DNA of 64,000 nucleotides, taken from contig NZ_LT607733.1 in the NCBI RefSeq assembly GCF_900091445.1, positions 6,599,001-6,663,000 on the forward strand, written 5' to 3'. Positions 1 to 7,621 of the stretch are shown here, piece after piece; position 1 is the first letter of the stretch, and the number at the start of each line of letters is the position of its first letter. Source of the DNA: Micromonospora echinofusca (lineage in GTDB: Bacteria; Actinomycetota; Actinomycetes; Mycobacteriales; Micromonosporaceae). The position numbers and the translations under genes are program-made. Under the pieces are notes generated by a model. That model was given only the letters and a program-made list of their open reading frames with translations. It did no database searches and was not told the origin of the DNA.

Positions 1-2
1 CC

Positions 3-479
3 GAGGCCGCCGCCGCCGAGCGCGCCGACGTGACCTACCTCGGGCCGCTGGACCGCGCCGGGGTGCGCGCCGCGATCGAGGCCAGCGCGGTCATCGTGGC
101 CGCCTCCACCTGGCACGACGTGCTGCCCACCGTGATCATCGAGGCGTTCGCCGCCGGCCGCCCGGTGCTCGGCACCGCGCTCGGCGGCATCCCGTACCTG
201 CTCGGCGCCGACGCCCCCCGCGAGCCCGCCGGCACCGGCCCGGCCGCCGTCGCCACGGCCGCCCCGGGGGAGGGTCGCGTCGCGCTGCCCACCGGCGTGG
301 CGGCGGGCGAGGCGGGCTGGGTGGTGCCCCCGGAGCCGGCCGCCATGGCCGCCGCCCTGCCGGTGGCCCGGGCCGGCGCGGCGACGCTGGCCCCGGCGGC
401 CCGCGCCCGCTACGAGCGCACGTTCCACCCCGACGTGGTCACCAAGCGCCTCCTCGACGTGTACGCCTCCTTGAGCTGA
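3..479 (+). CDS. Glycosyltransferase family 4, C-terminal part (5' end outside window)
   Basis: The reading frame is open from the first bases, so the start lies upstream of the window. About 158 codons are visible. The segment LPTVIIEAFAAGRPV followed by GGIPYLL is the glutamate-containing nucleotide-sugar binding motif of GT4 (GT-B fold) enzymes, which transfer sugars from NDP donors to lipids, proteins or small molecules. Between that motif and the final helix (YERTFHPDVV) there is an alanine/proline-rich insertion of roughly 40 residues that is atypical for the family. Acceptor and donor cannot be told from this fragment. The last 70 bases overlap the convergent gene on the other strand. 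Confidence 0.8.
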   Translation, partial: EAAAAERADVTYLGPLDRAGVRAAIEASAVIVAASTWHDVLPTVIIEAFAAGRPVLGTALGGIPYLLGADAPREPAGTGPAAVATAAPGEGRVALPTGVAAGEAGWVVPPEPAAMAAALPVARAGAATLAPAARARYERTFHPDVVTKRLLDVYASLS

Positions 480-985
480 CCGCCCCTCCGCGCTGCACCA
501 CCTCGCTTGCCGGGGCGGCGGTGTATCGGACGCTCGTGGGCTCTCTGAGCGGACGGCACCCGTAGTGGCCCGCCGCTACTCGTTTCCGCCATGGCGGTGA
601 GGTCGTCGCCGCTGAATATGACGCAGCCGAGGATGTCGGCCAGGACCCTCCGCTGTAGGTGTGTCAGGGCGTTCACGAAGATCGCGGCGTCGATTCCTGC
701 CGCCCGGCACGCCTCGGCGATTTCCCGGACCTTGCCGTGTGTCAGCAGCGTCCGGCGGGAGAAGGGTTGGGACATCCGGGCAGCCCCTCCTGGGCGCTCC
801 TGCCACCGGTCGGAAGCGCCTCGGCGCTGAACGTACCGACCCACCACCCGGCTGCCGCGGGCCTCGGCCAGGGCGGCAAGCTCGTCGAGCCGGCCCTCGT
901 ACTGCTTCTCCTTGGCCGAGAACAGACCGATGAGTACGACGTCGGCGCCGTCGAGCGGGTTACCAGCGTCCCCGTACTGCTTCAC
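410..985 (-). CDS. Stand-alone HflX N-terminal domain protein
   Basis: 191 residues. Residues about 15 to 130 resemble the nucleotide-binding N-terminal domain of the ribosome-associated GTPase HflX: the pattern DELAALAEARGSRVVGR, then a GKVREI loop, IDAAIFVNALTHLQRR and LADILGCVIF follow that domain in order. The central linker and the GTPase G-domain (no P-loop, no NKxD) are absent. The last 55 residues are arginine/proline-rich, resemble nothing and run antisense into the glycosyltransferase tail, so the true C-terminus may be earlier or a frameshift may exist. Starts at ATG (MKQYGDAG). Function unknown; perhaps an HflX decoy or regulator, which is inference. Confidence 0.65.
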   Translation of the reverse strand: MKQYGDAGNPLDGADVVLIGLFSAKEKQYEGRLDELAALAEARGSRVVGRYVQRRGASDRWQERPGGAARMSQPFSRRTLLTHGKVREIAEACRAAGIDAAIFVNALTHLQRRVLADILGCVIFSGDDLTAMAETSSGGPLRVPSAQRAHERPIHRRPGKRGGAARRGGQLKEAYTSRRRLVTTSGWNVRS

Positions 986-1048
986 GCTGACGTGATCGCT
1001 TCTACCGTGCCACCTTCCGGGAACTCCATTCTGCTGCTTGGGACGGCT

Positions 1049-1102
1049 GGAGATCTTGGTAGGAAAGTGCCCCTGGAGGGGCGCTCTCCTGCCAAGATCT
1101 CC
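1049..1102. repeat. Dispersed palindromic repeat, family 1, copy A
   Basis: Two 25-base arms (1049-1073 and 1078-1102) are reverse complements with three mismatches around a 4-base loop. Two mismatches would be G-U pairs in RNA. The half-site begins GGAGATCTTGG and runs into a GCCCC. A second copy in the same orientation lies at 35199-35248. This copy sits downstream of the CDP-alcohol phosphatidyltransferase gene and upstream of the HflX-like gene, so it could end transcription, although no T-run follows. Confidence 0.8.
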
Positions 1103-1223
1103 GCCGCCACGGTGATGGGCGACTCACGTGCGGTCAGTCGTGGTGTCGTGCCGTCCGAGCGGTCGCACAGACGGGGCAGCTCGACAGGGGCCGAAGAGGG
1201 GTAGGCCGCCCCGGCGTCGCACC

Positions 1224-1946
1224 TCAGCGCAGTGAGGCGCGGGCGGAGAAGGCGATGCTGGCGAGCAGGAAGCCGCCGTTGACGATCGTGAACGCCACCA
1301 TCACCCAGAGGACCAGACCCGGGGCGAAGGCCAGCACCAGACCGGCGGCGAAGATCACCGCGCCGTAGTCGCGGACCAGCTTCACGAGGCGTACGGGCAG
1401 GGAGGTCGAGGTGACCATGCTGGCGGCGTTCGGGCCGGCCTGCATCACGGAGGTGACCAGGTTGACCATCCAGGTGCCGGCGAAGATCGCGACCAGCCAG
1501 CTCGGCGTCGACGGCTCCTGCGCCACGGCCGTCGCCGCCAGGGCGGCGACCAGGGCGATCTGGGCGGCCACGTCGCACAGCACGTCGACCCGGGCACCCG
1601 CCGCGCTGCCCTGACCCGTCACCCGGGCCAGCTGGCCGTCGGCGCAGTCCAGGCAGTACGCCACCTGCCAGCCGACCAGCGCGAGCAGCCCGACCGCCCA
1701 GGCCGGTACGTCGCCGGCGGCGACCCGCCCGGCGAGCGCGACCACGGTGACCGAGGTGGCCAGGCCGAGCACCAGGTTGGCGATGGTCAGCGCCGTCGGG
1801 CGCAGCCCGAGGCGCTGGGCGACGAGCGCGAAGACCGCGCCCAGCCACTGGCTGATCGATTCGCTGAACAGGCCGCCGCCCCGGTTGACCCGGTGGAAGT
1901 CGGCGACGGTGGGACGGGGCTCAGCCAAGGTGGTCGCGGATTGCAC
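1224..1946 (-). CDS. CDP-alcohol phosphatidyltransferase
   Basis: 240-residue integral membrane protein, last gene of a three-gene operon. The family signature D-x2-DG-x2-AR-x8-G-x3-D-x3-D is complete (DCADGQLAR ... GARVDVLCD), and about six hydrophobic segments surround it. Such enzymes move a phospho-alcohol between CDP and a lipid or polyol in the cytoplasmic membrane. A GTG at 1946, overlapping the upstream dehydrogenase gene by 26 bases, is the best start; a TTG at 1928 is the alternative, and upstream extension gives non-family sequence. With the nucleotidyltransferase and the glycerol-1-phosphate dehydrogenase-like enzyme it probably makes an unusual phospholipid or headgroup (inference). 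Confidence 0.85.
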   Translation of the reverse strand: MQSATTLAEPRPTVADFHRVNRGGGLFSESISQWLGAVFALVAQRLGLRPTALTIANLVLGLATSVTVVALAGRVAAGDVPAWAVGLLALVGWQVAYCLDCADGQLARVTGQGSAAGARVDVLCDVAAQIALVAALAATAVAQEPSTPSWLVAIFAGTWMVNLVTSVMQAGPNAASMVTSTSLPVRLVKLVRDYGAVIFAAGLVLAFAPGLVLWVMVAFTIVNGGFLLASIAFSARASLR

Positions 1947-2988
1947 CGGCGTAGTCTGCCAGCCGCTCCCGCGTCTCGGTAGGCGACATCGCCAGGTGTT
2001 CGAGGATCGTGTAGCGGTCCGGCCGGGTCCGGGGCGCGAACTGCACGGCATCGACGAACTGCTCGTCGGTCAGGCCCAGGTCGCCCGGCGTGGTGGCGAG
2101 GCCGTGCCGGTGCAGGCAGTGGGCGAGGCGACCGAACCGGTCGGAGTCCCCCCGCAGGAACGTGCAGAAGAGGGCGCCGAGCCCCACCTGCTCGCCGTGG
2201 GCGGCGGTGCCGGGGTGGAGCCGGTCGATCGCGTGGGAGATCTCGTGGTCGCCGCCGCTGGCGGGGCGCGTCGAACCGCACACGGAGCTGGCGATGCCGC
2301 CCATGATCAGCGCCTCGGCCAGCGTGGTGAGGAAGCCGTCGTCGGTGATCTTGCCGGGGTGGTTGAGCAGCGCCTCGGCGCCCGTCCTGGCCAGCGTCAC
2401 CGCGAGCCCGTCGATGGGCTCGCCGCGTACCTCGTGGGCCAGCTCCCAGTCGGCGCAGGCGTTCAGGTTGCTCACCGCGTCGCCGATGCCGGCCTGGGTC
2501 TGCCGGTCCGGGCCGTTCTCCACGAAGTCGAGGTCGACGATGACGCCGATCGGGATGTGCACCCCGTAGGAGCCCTTGCCGCCCTCGTGGTCGAGCGAGG
2601 CGGTCGGGGAGGCGATGCCGTCGTTCGCCAGGCTGGTCGCCACCGTCACCATCGGGATCCCGTAGCGGGTGGCCGCGTACTTGGCGGTGTCGATGGTCTT
2701 GCCGCCACCGATGCCCACCACGGCGTCGTAGTGGCGGCGGCGCAGCCGGTCGCCGAGGTCGTTCGCCGCGTCGATGGTGCCACCGACGACCGTGAAGACG
2801 TCGGCCGCGCCGAGCGACGGCCGGCACAGCTCGACGATCCGCTCACCCTGCCCGGGGCCGACCACCACGGCCACGTCCCCGCCGGCCGAGATCCGCCGGT
2901 CGGCCAGCAGCGGCCCGAGATCGGCCACCGCGCCCCGCCGGACCTCGATCACGAGCGGGGTGTTGACCGTACGGGCTAGTAGCGGCAC
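1921..2988 (-). CDS. Iron-containing alcohol dehydrogenase family, glycerol-1-phosphate dehydrogenase-like
   Basis: 355 residues. The NAD(P)-binding motif GIGGGKTIDTAKYAA, the substrate segment TSLANDGIASPTAS and two metal-site histidine motifs (SGGDHEISHAID and HGEQVGLG) match the AraM/G1PDH branch of the Fe-ADH superfamily, which reduces dihydroxyacetone phosphate to sn-glycerol-1-phosphate. The exact substrate is not provable here. It starts with GTG at 2988, overlapping the end of the nucleotidyltransferase by 13 bases, so translation is probably coupled. Its role as supplier of the phospho-alcohol headgroup is inferred from the neighbours on both sides. Confidence 0.85.
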   Translation of the reverse strand: MPLLARTVNTPLVIEVRRGAVADLGPLLADRRISAGGDVAVVVGPGQGERIVELCRPSLGAADVFTVVGGTIDAANDLGDRLRRRHYDAVVGIGGGKTIDTAKYAATRYGIPMVTVATSLANDGIASPTASLDHEGGKGSYGVHIPIGVIVDLDFVENGPDRQTQAGIGDAVSNLNACADWELAHEVRGEPIDGLAVTLARTGAEALLNHPGKITDDGFLTTLAEALIMGGIASSVCGSTRPASGGDHEISHAIDRLHPGTAAHGEQVGLGALFCTFLRGDSDRFGRLAHCLHRHGLATTPGDLGLTDEQFVDAVQFAPRTRPDRYTILEHLAMSPTETRERLADYAGAIRDHLG

Positions 2989-3707
2989 GCGATCTCCCGC
3001 GCCCGGGCCAGGTCGGCGTGGTTGTCGACCTCGACCCAGGAGACGTCGCCGATCGGCGCCGCCCGCACCTCGCCACCACGGTCGGCGAACTCCTGGTAGC
3101 CGTCCTCGTAGTAGAGGTTCGGGTCACGCCGCCACGTCGCCTCCAACGCGTCGGCGAGGGTGTCGGCCACCTGCGGCTCGATCAGCGTCGCGCCGATGTA
3201 CTCCCCGTACGCCTCGCCCGGGTCCATCAGCTTGGTGATCCGGGTGAGCTGGCCGGCGGCGTCGAAGGTGGTCTTCATCTCCTCCTCGGCCAGCGGCTTG
3301 ATGGTGTCGACGGCGAGCAGGATGCCCGGGCCGCGCTCGGCCAGCAGGGTCTTCTCCACGCTCACCGGGTGCACGGTGTCGCCGTTGACCAGCAGCACCC
3401 CCCGGGAGAAGTGCTCGCGGGCCAGCCAGAGCGAGTACGCGTTGTTCCACTCCTCGGCCTTGTCGTTGTGCACGAGGGTGATCGTGACGCCGTACCGCTT
3501 CTCCAGGTCGGCCTGGCGGGAGACGACCGCGTCGGCGGCGTAGCCGACCACGATCACCACGTCGGTGAGCCCCACCTCGGCCAGGTTGCGCAGCGAGATG
3601 TCCAGGATGGTGGTGTCGCCGTCCACCGGCACCAGCGCCTTGGGCAGGGTGTCGGTGTACGGGCGCAGCCGACGCCCCGCCCCGGCTGCGAGCACCATCC
3701 CGATCAT
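2976..3707 (-). CDS. Sugar/alcohol-phosphate nucleotidyltransferase (NTP_transferase)
   Basis: 243 residues with the N-terminal nucleotide-binding signature MVLAAGAGRRLRPYTDTLPK at residue 4 onward, then LLVNGDTV (metal-binding Asp) and a C-terminal WVEVDNHADL motif. This is the family that makes NDP-sugars or CDP-choline-like donors. First gene of the operon; I chose the ATG at 3707 because GGAGG lies 8 bases before it, although the frame is open to 3740. In this operon it probably activates the phospho-alcohol made by the dehydrogenase so that the CDP-alcohol transferase can use it; the CTP preference is inferred from the partner. Confidence 0.85.
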   Translation of the reverse strand: MIGMVLAAGAGRRLRPYTDTLPKALVPVDGDTTILDISLRNLAEVGLTDVVIVVGYAADAVVSRQADLEKRYGVTITLVHNDKAEEWNNAYSLWLAREHFSRGVLLVNGDTVHPVSVEKTLLAERGPGILLAVDTIKPLAEEEMKTTFDAAGQLTRITKLMDPGEAYGEYIGATLIEPQVADTLADALEATWRRDPNLYYEDGYQEFADRGGEVRAAPIGDVSWVEVDNHADLARAREIACRY

Positions 3708-3786
3708 TGAGGCGTCCTCCGTCGTACGAGTCCCGGTCACCGCTGGAGGATAGCCCCGGGCGGCGGCACCGCTGCGGTCAACCGGG

Positions 3787-4557
3787 TCAGCCGGGCAGCG
3801 CCGCCAGGTCCGCCAGCACCCCCAGCCGCTCCTCGGCGCTCAGCACGGCGTACGGGGCGGCGGCCCGCCGGTCGGTCTCCAGCTCGATGGCGAGCTGCTC
3901 CGGGCCGGGCGGCAGGGCGGTGGCGCTCGCCGCGTCGTGCCCGGCCGCCGTCCACGCGGCGGCGTGCGCGTCGGCTCGGTGGTAGCGCATGGTGCCGAGC
4001 CGGTTCAGCAGCAGCACGCCGGGTGGGGTGCCGTCCGGCTCGTACGGCGGCGCCGACGCGGCGAACGCCGCACCCGCCTGGGCGCCCTGCTCGTCGGCCA
4101 GCACCAGCGCGCACGTGAGCACCCGGCCGAACGCCTCCACCAGCCGCAGCACCCGGTCCTCGTGCCCCGCCCAGAGTTCCTCGGTGACCTCGGCGTGCAC
4201 CTGCCAGATCTCGGCGAGGAAGGCCAGCCCCCGCTCGGTGGCGGTGAGCCCCCCCTCGGGGCTGCGGTGGATCATCCCGTACGCCACCTGCTTGTCCAGG
4301 GCCCGCCGGCACTCGACCGGGTCCCGGTAGCGGGTGACCGCTGCGAAGCCGGCCTCGTCGACCGTCCCGCCCGGTGCCGCGAGGCGGGTGCGGAACTCCA
4401 GCAGGAAGCCGGTGGCCGCCGGCCCGCCGTACCGCTGGCTCAGCTCGGCGCCGCCGCCGTCGCGGCCGGCGAGGATGCCGGCGACGAACGCCCGGTCCAC
4501 CGCCGGGGCGACGAGGCCGGCGAACCGGTGCGGCGCCAGCTCGACGGTGTCGTTCAC
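3787..4557 (-). CDS. Uncharacterised protein with a winged-helix-like segment
   Basis: 256 residues, GTG start at 4557 overlapping the NUDIX stop as GTGA, so the two are likely co-translated. Residues about 75 to 112 (ECRRALDKQVAYGMIHR ... LTATERG) look like the recognition helix and wing of a winged-helix DNA-binding fold. The C-terminal half is helical and alanine-rich with GTMRYHRADAHAAAW. I do not recognise a named family with certainty; actinomycete proteins of this size and shape usually carry no assigned function. Upstream sequence in the same frame is antisense to the NUDIX gene and is not part of it. Confidence 0.65.
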   Translation of the reverse strand: MNDTVELAPHRFAGLVAPAVDRAFVAGILAGRDGGGAELSQRYGGPAATGFLLEFRTRLAAPGGTVDEAGFAAVTRYRDPVECRRALDKQVAYGMIHRSPEGGLTATERGLAFLAEIWQVHAEVTEELWAGHEDRVLRLVEAFGRVLTCALVLADEQGAQAGAAFAASAPPYEPDGTPPGVLLLNRLGTMRYHRADAHAAAWTAAGHDAASATALPPGPEQLAIELETDRRAAAPYAVLSAEERLGVLADLAALPG

Positions 4558-5003
4558 AGACCGATCGAACGCAGGGCGGCGAAGCCTTCGGCCGCGATCC
4601 GGCGGATGAGGCCGTCGTTGACGTCGCGGTGCTCGTCGAGCAGGTCGAGCTCGTCGGCGGCGAGCCACCGGAACTCGGTGTGCTTGCCGGCCTCCAGCGT
4701 CGGCCGGGCCAGGTCGCCGTCGACCCGGACCAGCCAGTCGCGCTCGACGCGGGCCAGGCCGTCGTCGGCGACGTAGCGGTATTCCCCGACGTGGCCGAGC
4801 ACGTGCGACACCGTCCAGCCGGTCTCCTCGGTCACCTCCCGGCGCAGCGCGTCCATCCAGTCCTCGCCCGGTTCGAGATGGCCGCCGACGATGTCCCAAC
4901 AATTGGGAAAGATGCGCCGGTGGGGAGACCGTCGCTGGACGAAGAGTCGACCGTCGTCGTCGACGATCAGCGCGCCGGCGCAGCGCAGAGGCTCGGTGGA
5001 CAC
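4554..5003 (-). CDS. NUDIX hydrolase
   Basis: 149 residues. A full NUDIX box G-x5-E-x7-REVxEExGW is present: GGHLEPGEDWMDALRREVTE followed by ETGW. These enzymes hydrolyse nucleoside diphosphates linked to another group, with Mg held by the box glutamates. The start is taken as GTG 5003 (VSTEPLRCAG), where family similarity begins. The sequence just before the box (FPNCWDIVG) resembles the isopentenyl-diphosphate-isomerase-like or 8-oxo-dGTPase-like branch, but the substrate cannot be fixed. It is followed without a gap by the winged-helix-like gene. Confidence 0.85.
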   Translation of the reverse strand: MSTEPLRCAGALIVDDDGRLFVQRRSPHRRIFPNCWDIVGGHLEPGEDWMDALRREVTEETGWTVSHVLGHVGEYRYVADDGLARVERDWLVRVDGDLARPTLEAGKHTEFRWLAADELDLLDEHRDVNDGLIRRIAAEGFAALRSIGL

Positions 5004-5116
5004 GCCACGACAGTAGCGAGCGGGGGCGTGTTCCGGCGACGCCCGGTCTTGTCGCCGGGCAGCGCCCGGGCGCACCATGTCCCCTACCGGGTGCCACCGT
5101 CCCGAAGGGGTGATGC

Positions 5117-5512
5117 GTGATGCAGGTTCGGGAAGCGATGTCCAGCGAGGTTCTCGTGGTCGGCCCGGAGCACACGCTCCGCCAGGCGGCCCGGATGATG
5201 TCGGCCCGCGGTGTCGGGTCGGCGGTCGTGATCGACCCGGAGTCCGAGGGGGTCGGCATCATGACCGAACGGGACGTGCTCAAGGCCATCGGGGCCGGGC
5301 TGGACTGCGACGTCGAGCGGACGGCCGCCCACCTGACCTGGGACGTGGTCTACGCCGGCCCGGAGTGGACGGTGGAGGAGGCGGCCGCGGCCATGGCCCG
5401 GGGCGGCTTCCGGCACCTGGTGGTGCTCGACGGGCGCGAGGTGGCCGGGGTGATCTCCGTCCGGGACATCATGCGGGTCTGGGCGGCCAGCCGGATGGCC
5501 GGCACGACCTGA
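5117..5512 (+). CDS. CBS-domain pair protein
   Basis: 131 residues made almost entirely of two CBS motifs: residues 1-60 (VREAMSSEVLVVGPEHTLRQ ... IMTERDVL) and 70-128 (VEEAAAAMARGGFRHLVV ... VISVRDIM). Such stand-alone pairs bind adenosine nucleotides and modulate partner proteins or sense energy charge. Start is GTG 5117 or ATG 5120; GAAGGGG at 5104-5110 serves both. Transcribed away from the NUDIX gene. No partner domain is fused, so the target is unknown. Confidence 0.85.
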   Translation: MMQVREAMSSEVLVVGPEHTLRQAARMMSARGVGSAVVIDPESEGVGIMTERDVLKAIGAGLDCDVERTAAHLTWDVVYAGPEWTVEEAAAAMARGGFRHLVVLDGREVAGVISVRDIMRVWAASRMAGTT

Positions 5513-5603
5513 GTCGCCGCTCGGCGGAGGGTGTGGCGGGCCGATCGACGGGTAAGGATCCCATGCGGGCGCGGACGGACCGTGACCCGCGTCGGAGGTC
5601 CTC

Positions 5604-6062
5604 ATGCGTGGCGCGGATCGGCTGGTCGAACAGCAGTACGCGATGCTCCTGCGGCGGGACGTGGCCCGGCTGCCGGACCTATACGCGGCCGACGCCTTCT
5701 ACTCCATGCCGGGCGTCACGGTGCGCCCGATCGAGCTGCCCGCCCTGCTGCGCACCTGGACCGGGGCCTTCCCGGACCTGGTCGTCGACCCGATCGGGTC
5801 CGTGCAGACGGCGGGTGGCGCGGCCGTCGAGCAGCGGCTGACCGGCACCCACACCGGGGTGCTGCACACCCCGTTCGGCACGGTCGCGCCGACCGGCCGG
5901 GTGGTGAGCTGGGAGGTGGTGGACGTCGTCCGGGTCCGGCGCGGCCGGATCGCGGCCTGGCGGTCCTACTTCGACTGGGGGCAGCTCATCGCGGCGCTCG
6001 GCCTGCACGTGGACGGGCTCTCCCGGGAAGCGCAGCACGACCCGCTCGGCCTTCCGGTCTGA
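5604..6062 (+). CDS. SnoaL-like / NTF2-fold protein
   Basis: 152 residues starting at ATG with GGAGG 6 bases upstream. The order VEQQYAMLLRRDVARLPDLY, FPDLVVDP, TGTHTG, FGTVAPTGR, RGRIAAWRSYFDW is typical of the SnoaL-like polyketide-cyclase and ester-cyclase family with an NTF2 fold. Some members catalyse ring closure or isomerisation, many are of unknown role. Nothing adjacent suggests a polyketide substrate; it is probably a single-gene unit. Catalytic assignment is not possible from sequence alone. Confidence 0.75.
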   Translation: MRGADRLVEQQYAMLLRRDVARLPDLYAADAFYSMPGVTVRPIELPALLRTWTGAFPDLVVDPIGSVQTAGGAAVEQRLTGTHTGVLHTPFGTVAPTGRVVSWEVVDVVRVRRGRIAAWRSYFDWGQLIAALGLHVDGLSREAQHDPLGLPV

Positions 6063-6168
6063 CCTGCCGCCGACCGGTCGACGCCGGTCACCCGTCCCGG
6101 TGGCTCAGGATGCGGACATCGCCGTGCCTGGCGCACGCACCCCGTCGCCTTCCGTACGCTGAACAGCC

Positions 6169-7263
6169 ATGACCGCCGAGCAGCTGATCTCCTTCGCCCG
6201 TGGCGCTCCCTCCCTGGACATCGTCGATGTCGAGGGGCTCAAGGCCGCCGCCGTCCGCGCGTTCGACGCCGATCCCGCCGGGGTGACCGCTTACGGCACC
6301 TCCGTCGGCTACCTTCCGCTGCGGAAGTGGATCGCCGAGAAGCACGGGGTCTCCGCCGACCAGGTGCTGATCACCAACGGGTCGTTGCAGGCGGACGCGT
6401 TCCTCTTCGACCACCTGGTCCGCCCCGGCGACGCGGTGGTGGTGGAGCGGCCGACGTACGACCGGACGCTGCTCAACCTCCAGCGGATGGGCAGCGAGCT
6501 GCACGGCGTCTCGATCCAGCCGGACGGGCTCGACACCGCCGAGCTGCGCAAGCTGCTGGAGTCGGGGGTGCGTCCCCGGCTGGCGCACGTCATCCCGAAC
6601 TACCAGAACCCGGCGGGCGTGACGCTCAGCCTGGAGAAGCGCCGCGAGCTGCTCGACCTCGCCGCCGAGTACGAGTTCACGATCTTCGAGGACGACCCCT
6701 ACGCCGACATCCGGTTCCGGGGCGAGGCGCTGCCGTCGATGCTCTCGATGGACACCCGCGGCGTCGTGGTGCACGCCTCCAGCTTCACCAAGACGGTCTG
6801 CCCCGGCGTGCGGGTCGGCTACCTGGTCGGCCCGGCCGACCTGATCGGCGACATCGCGAAGAAGGCGACGAGCCTCTACATCTCGCCGGGCATGGTCTCC
6901 GAGGCGATCGTGCACCAGTTCTGCGTCTCTGGCGACATCGAGCGCTCCATCGAGACGGTGCGCGCGGCGCTGGGCGAGCGGGCCCGGGTGCTGGCCGAGT
7001 CCCTGCGCCGGCACATCCCGGAGGCCCGCTTCGTGGAGCCGGACGGCGGCTACTTCCTCTGGGTGGAGCTGCCCGAGGACGTGGAGGTCGACCGGCTCGC
7101 GCCGGCGGCCGCCGAGCGCGGCGTCGCCGTGGTCAAGGGCAGCGACTTCGTCGTCGACGGCGGGCGGCACGCGCTGCGGCTGGCGTACTCGGCGGTGACC
7201 GCCGACCGCATCGACGAGGGCGTCCGGCGCTTGGCGGAGGCCATGGCGGCCGTACGGGGCTGA
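6169..7263 (+). CDS. PLP-dependent aminotransferase, MocR/LysN-like class I
   Basis: 364 residues, fold type I. Motifs in order: YGTSVGYLPLRKWIA, ITNGSLQADAFLFD (cofactor phosphate contacts), YDRTLLNL, PNYQNPAGVTLS (Asn/Asp contact region), FEDDPYADIRF, and SSFTKTVCPGVRVGY with the Schiff-base lysine. This is the branch of 2-aminoadipate, valine-pyruvate and aromatic aminotransferases that also gives the C-terminal half of MocR regulators; here no GntR DNA-binding domain is attached. It starts at ATG and seems monocistronic, with a short hairpin just after the stop. Confidence 0.85.
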   Translation: MTAEQLISFARGAPSLDIVDVEGLKAAAVRAFDADPAGVTAYGTSVGYLPLRKWIAEKHGVSADQVLITNGSLQADAFLFDHLVRPGDAVVVERPTYDRTLLNLQRMGSELHGVSIQPDGLDTAELRKLLESGVRPRLAHVIPNYQNPAGVTLSLEKRRELLDLAAEYEFTIFEDDPYADIRFRGEALPSMLSMDTRGVVVHASSFTKTVCPGVRVGYLVGPADLIGDIAKKATSLYISPGMVSEAIVHQFCVSGDIERSIETVRAALGERARVLAESLRRHIPEARFVEPDGGYFLWVELPEDVEVDRLAPAAAERGVAVVKGSDFVVDGGRHALRLAYSAVTADRIDEGVRRLAEAMAAVRG

Positions 7264-7267
7264 GTTT

Positions 7268-7285
7268 CTGTCAGATTTCTGACAG
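7268..7285 (+). terminator. Short hairpin after the aminotransferase
   Basis: CTGTCAG (7268-7274) and CTGACAG (7279-7285) form a perfect 7-bp stem with an ATTT loop, 5 bases after the aminotransferase stop. Weak for a terminator and without a T-run, but well placed. Confidence 0.4.
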
Positions 7286-7476
7286 TTGCGCGATCGTGGC
7301 CGTCCCGGGTCTCCCGCCGGGGCGGCCGACGGCCCACAATGCTGCGAGCGTCACTCACCACGTGTAGCGGAACTCACCGCCCGGTGCCGGCCCCCACCGC
7401 GCCCGGCGGCCGAGCCCCCGCCGGCCCGACCGGCGACACGGGGAGTGTCGCGACCAGCACAACCCCCGCCCCCAAG

Positions 7477-7539
7477 GGCGCCGGGCTGGGCCGGGTCGCC
7501 CCCTCACCCCCCCTGAAGCGACCCGGCCCACCCGGCGCC
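7477..7539 (+). promoter_or_regulatory. Long hairpin in the probable corA leader
   Basis: A 9-bp outer stem (7477-7485 with 7531-7539) and a 13-bp inner stem (7487-7499 with 7518-7530) are separated only by a bulged C at 7486, around an 18-base C-rich loop. Both stems are perfect. It ends 82 bases before the corA start. It could be a terminator or attenuator of the corA leader; I do not recognise a known Mg riboswitch fold. Confidence 0.5.
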
Positions 7540-7621
7540 GCCCTGCTGGGGATCGTCACCGGCGGTGATCATCGACGGCGGCGTACTGTTCACCCTCGGC
7601 AGCGCGTGGGGAGGGGGCGGG

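Larger units (their letters stand above)
7264..7621. other. 358-base intergenic region before corA
   Basis: No credible gene. It holds a small hairpin after the aminotransferase (7268-7285) and a long, very stable hairpin (7477-7539) in a cytosine-rich tract, described separately. Base composition is biased (runs of C on the plus strand). A leader for corA is the simplest reading. Confidence 0.6.

Noticed and set aside
7477..7539. Known Mg2+ riboswitch (M-box)
   Set aside because: Only one long hairpin is visible; the several conserved helices of an M-box are not there.
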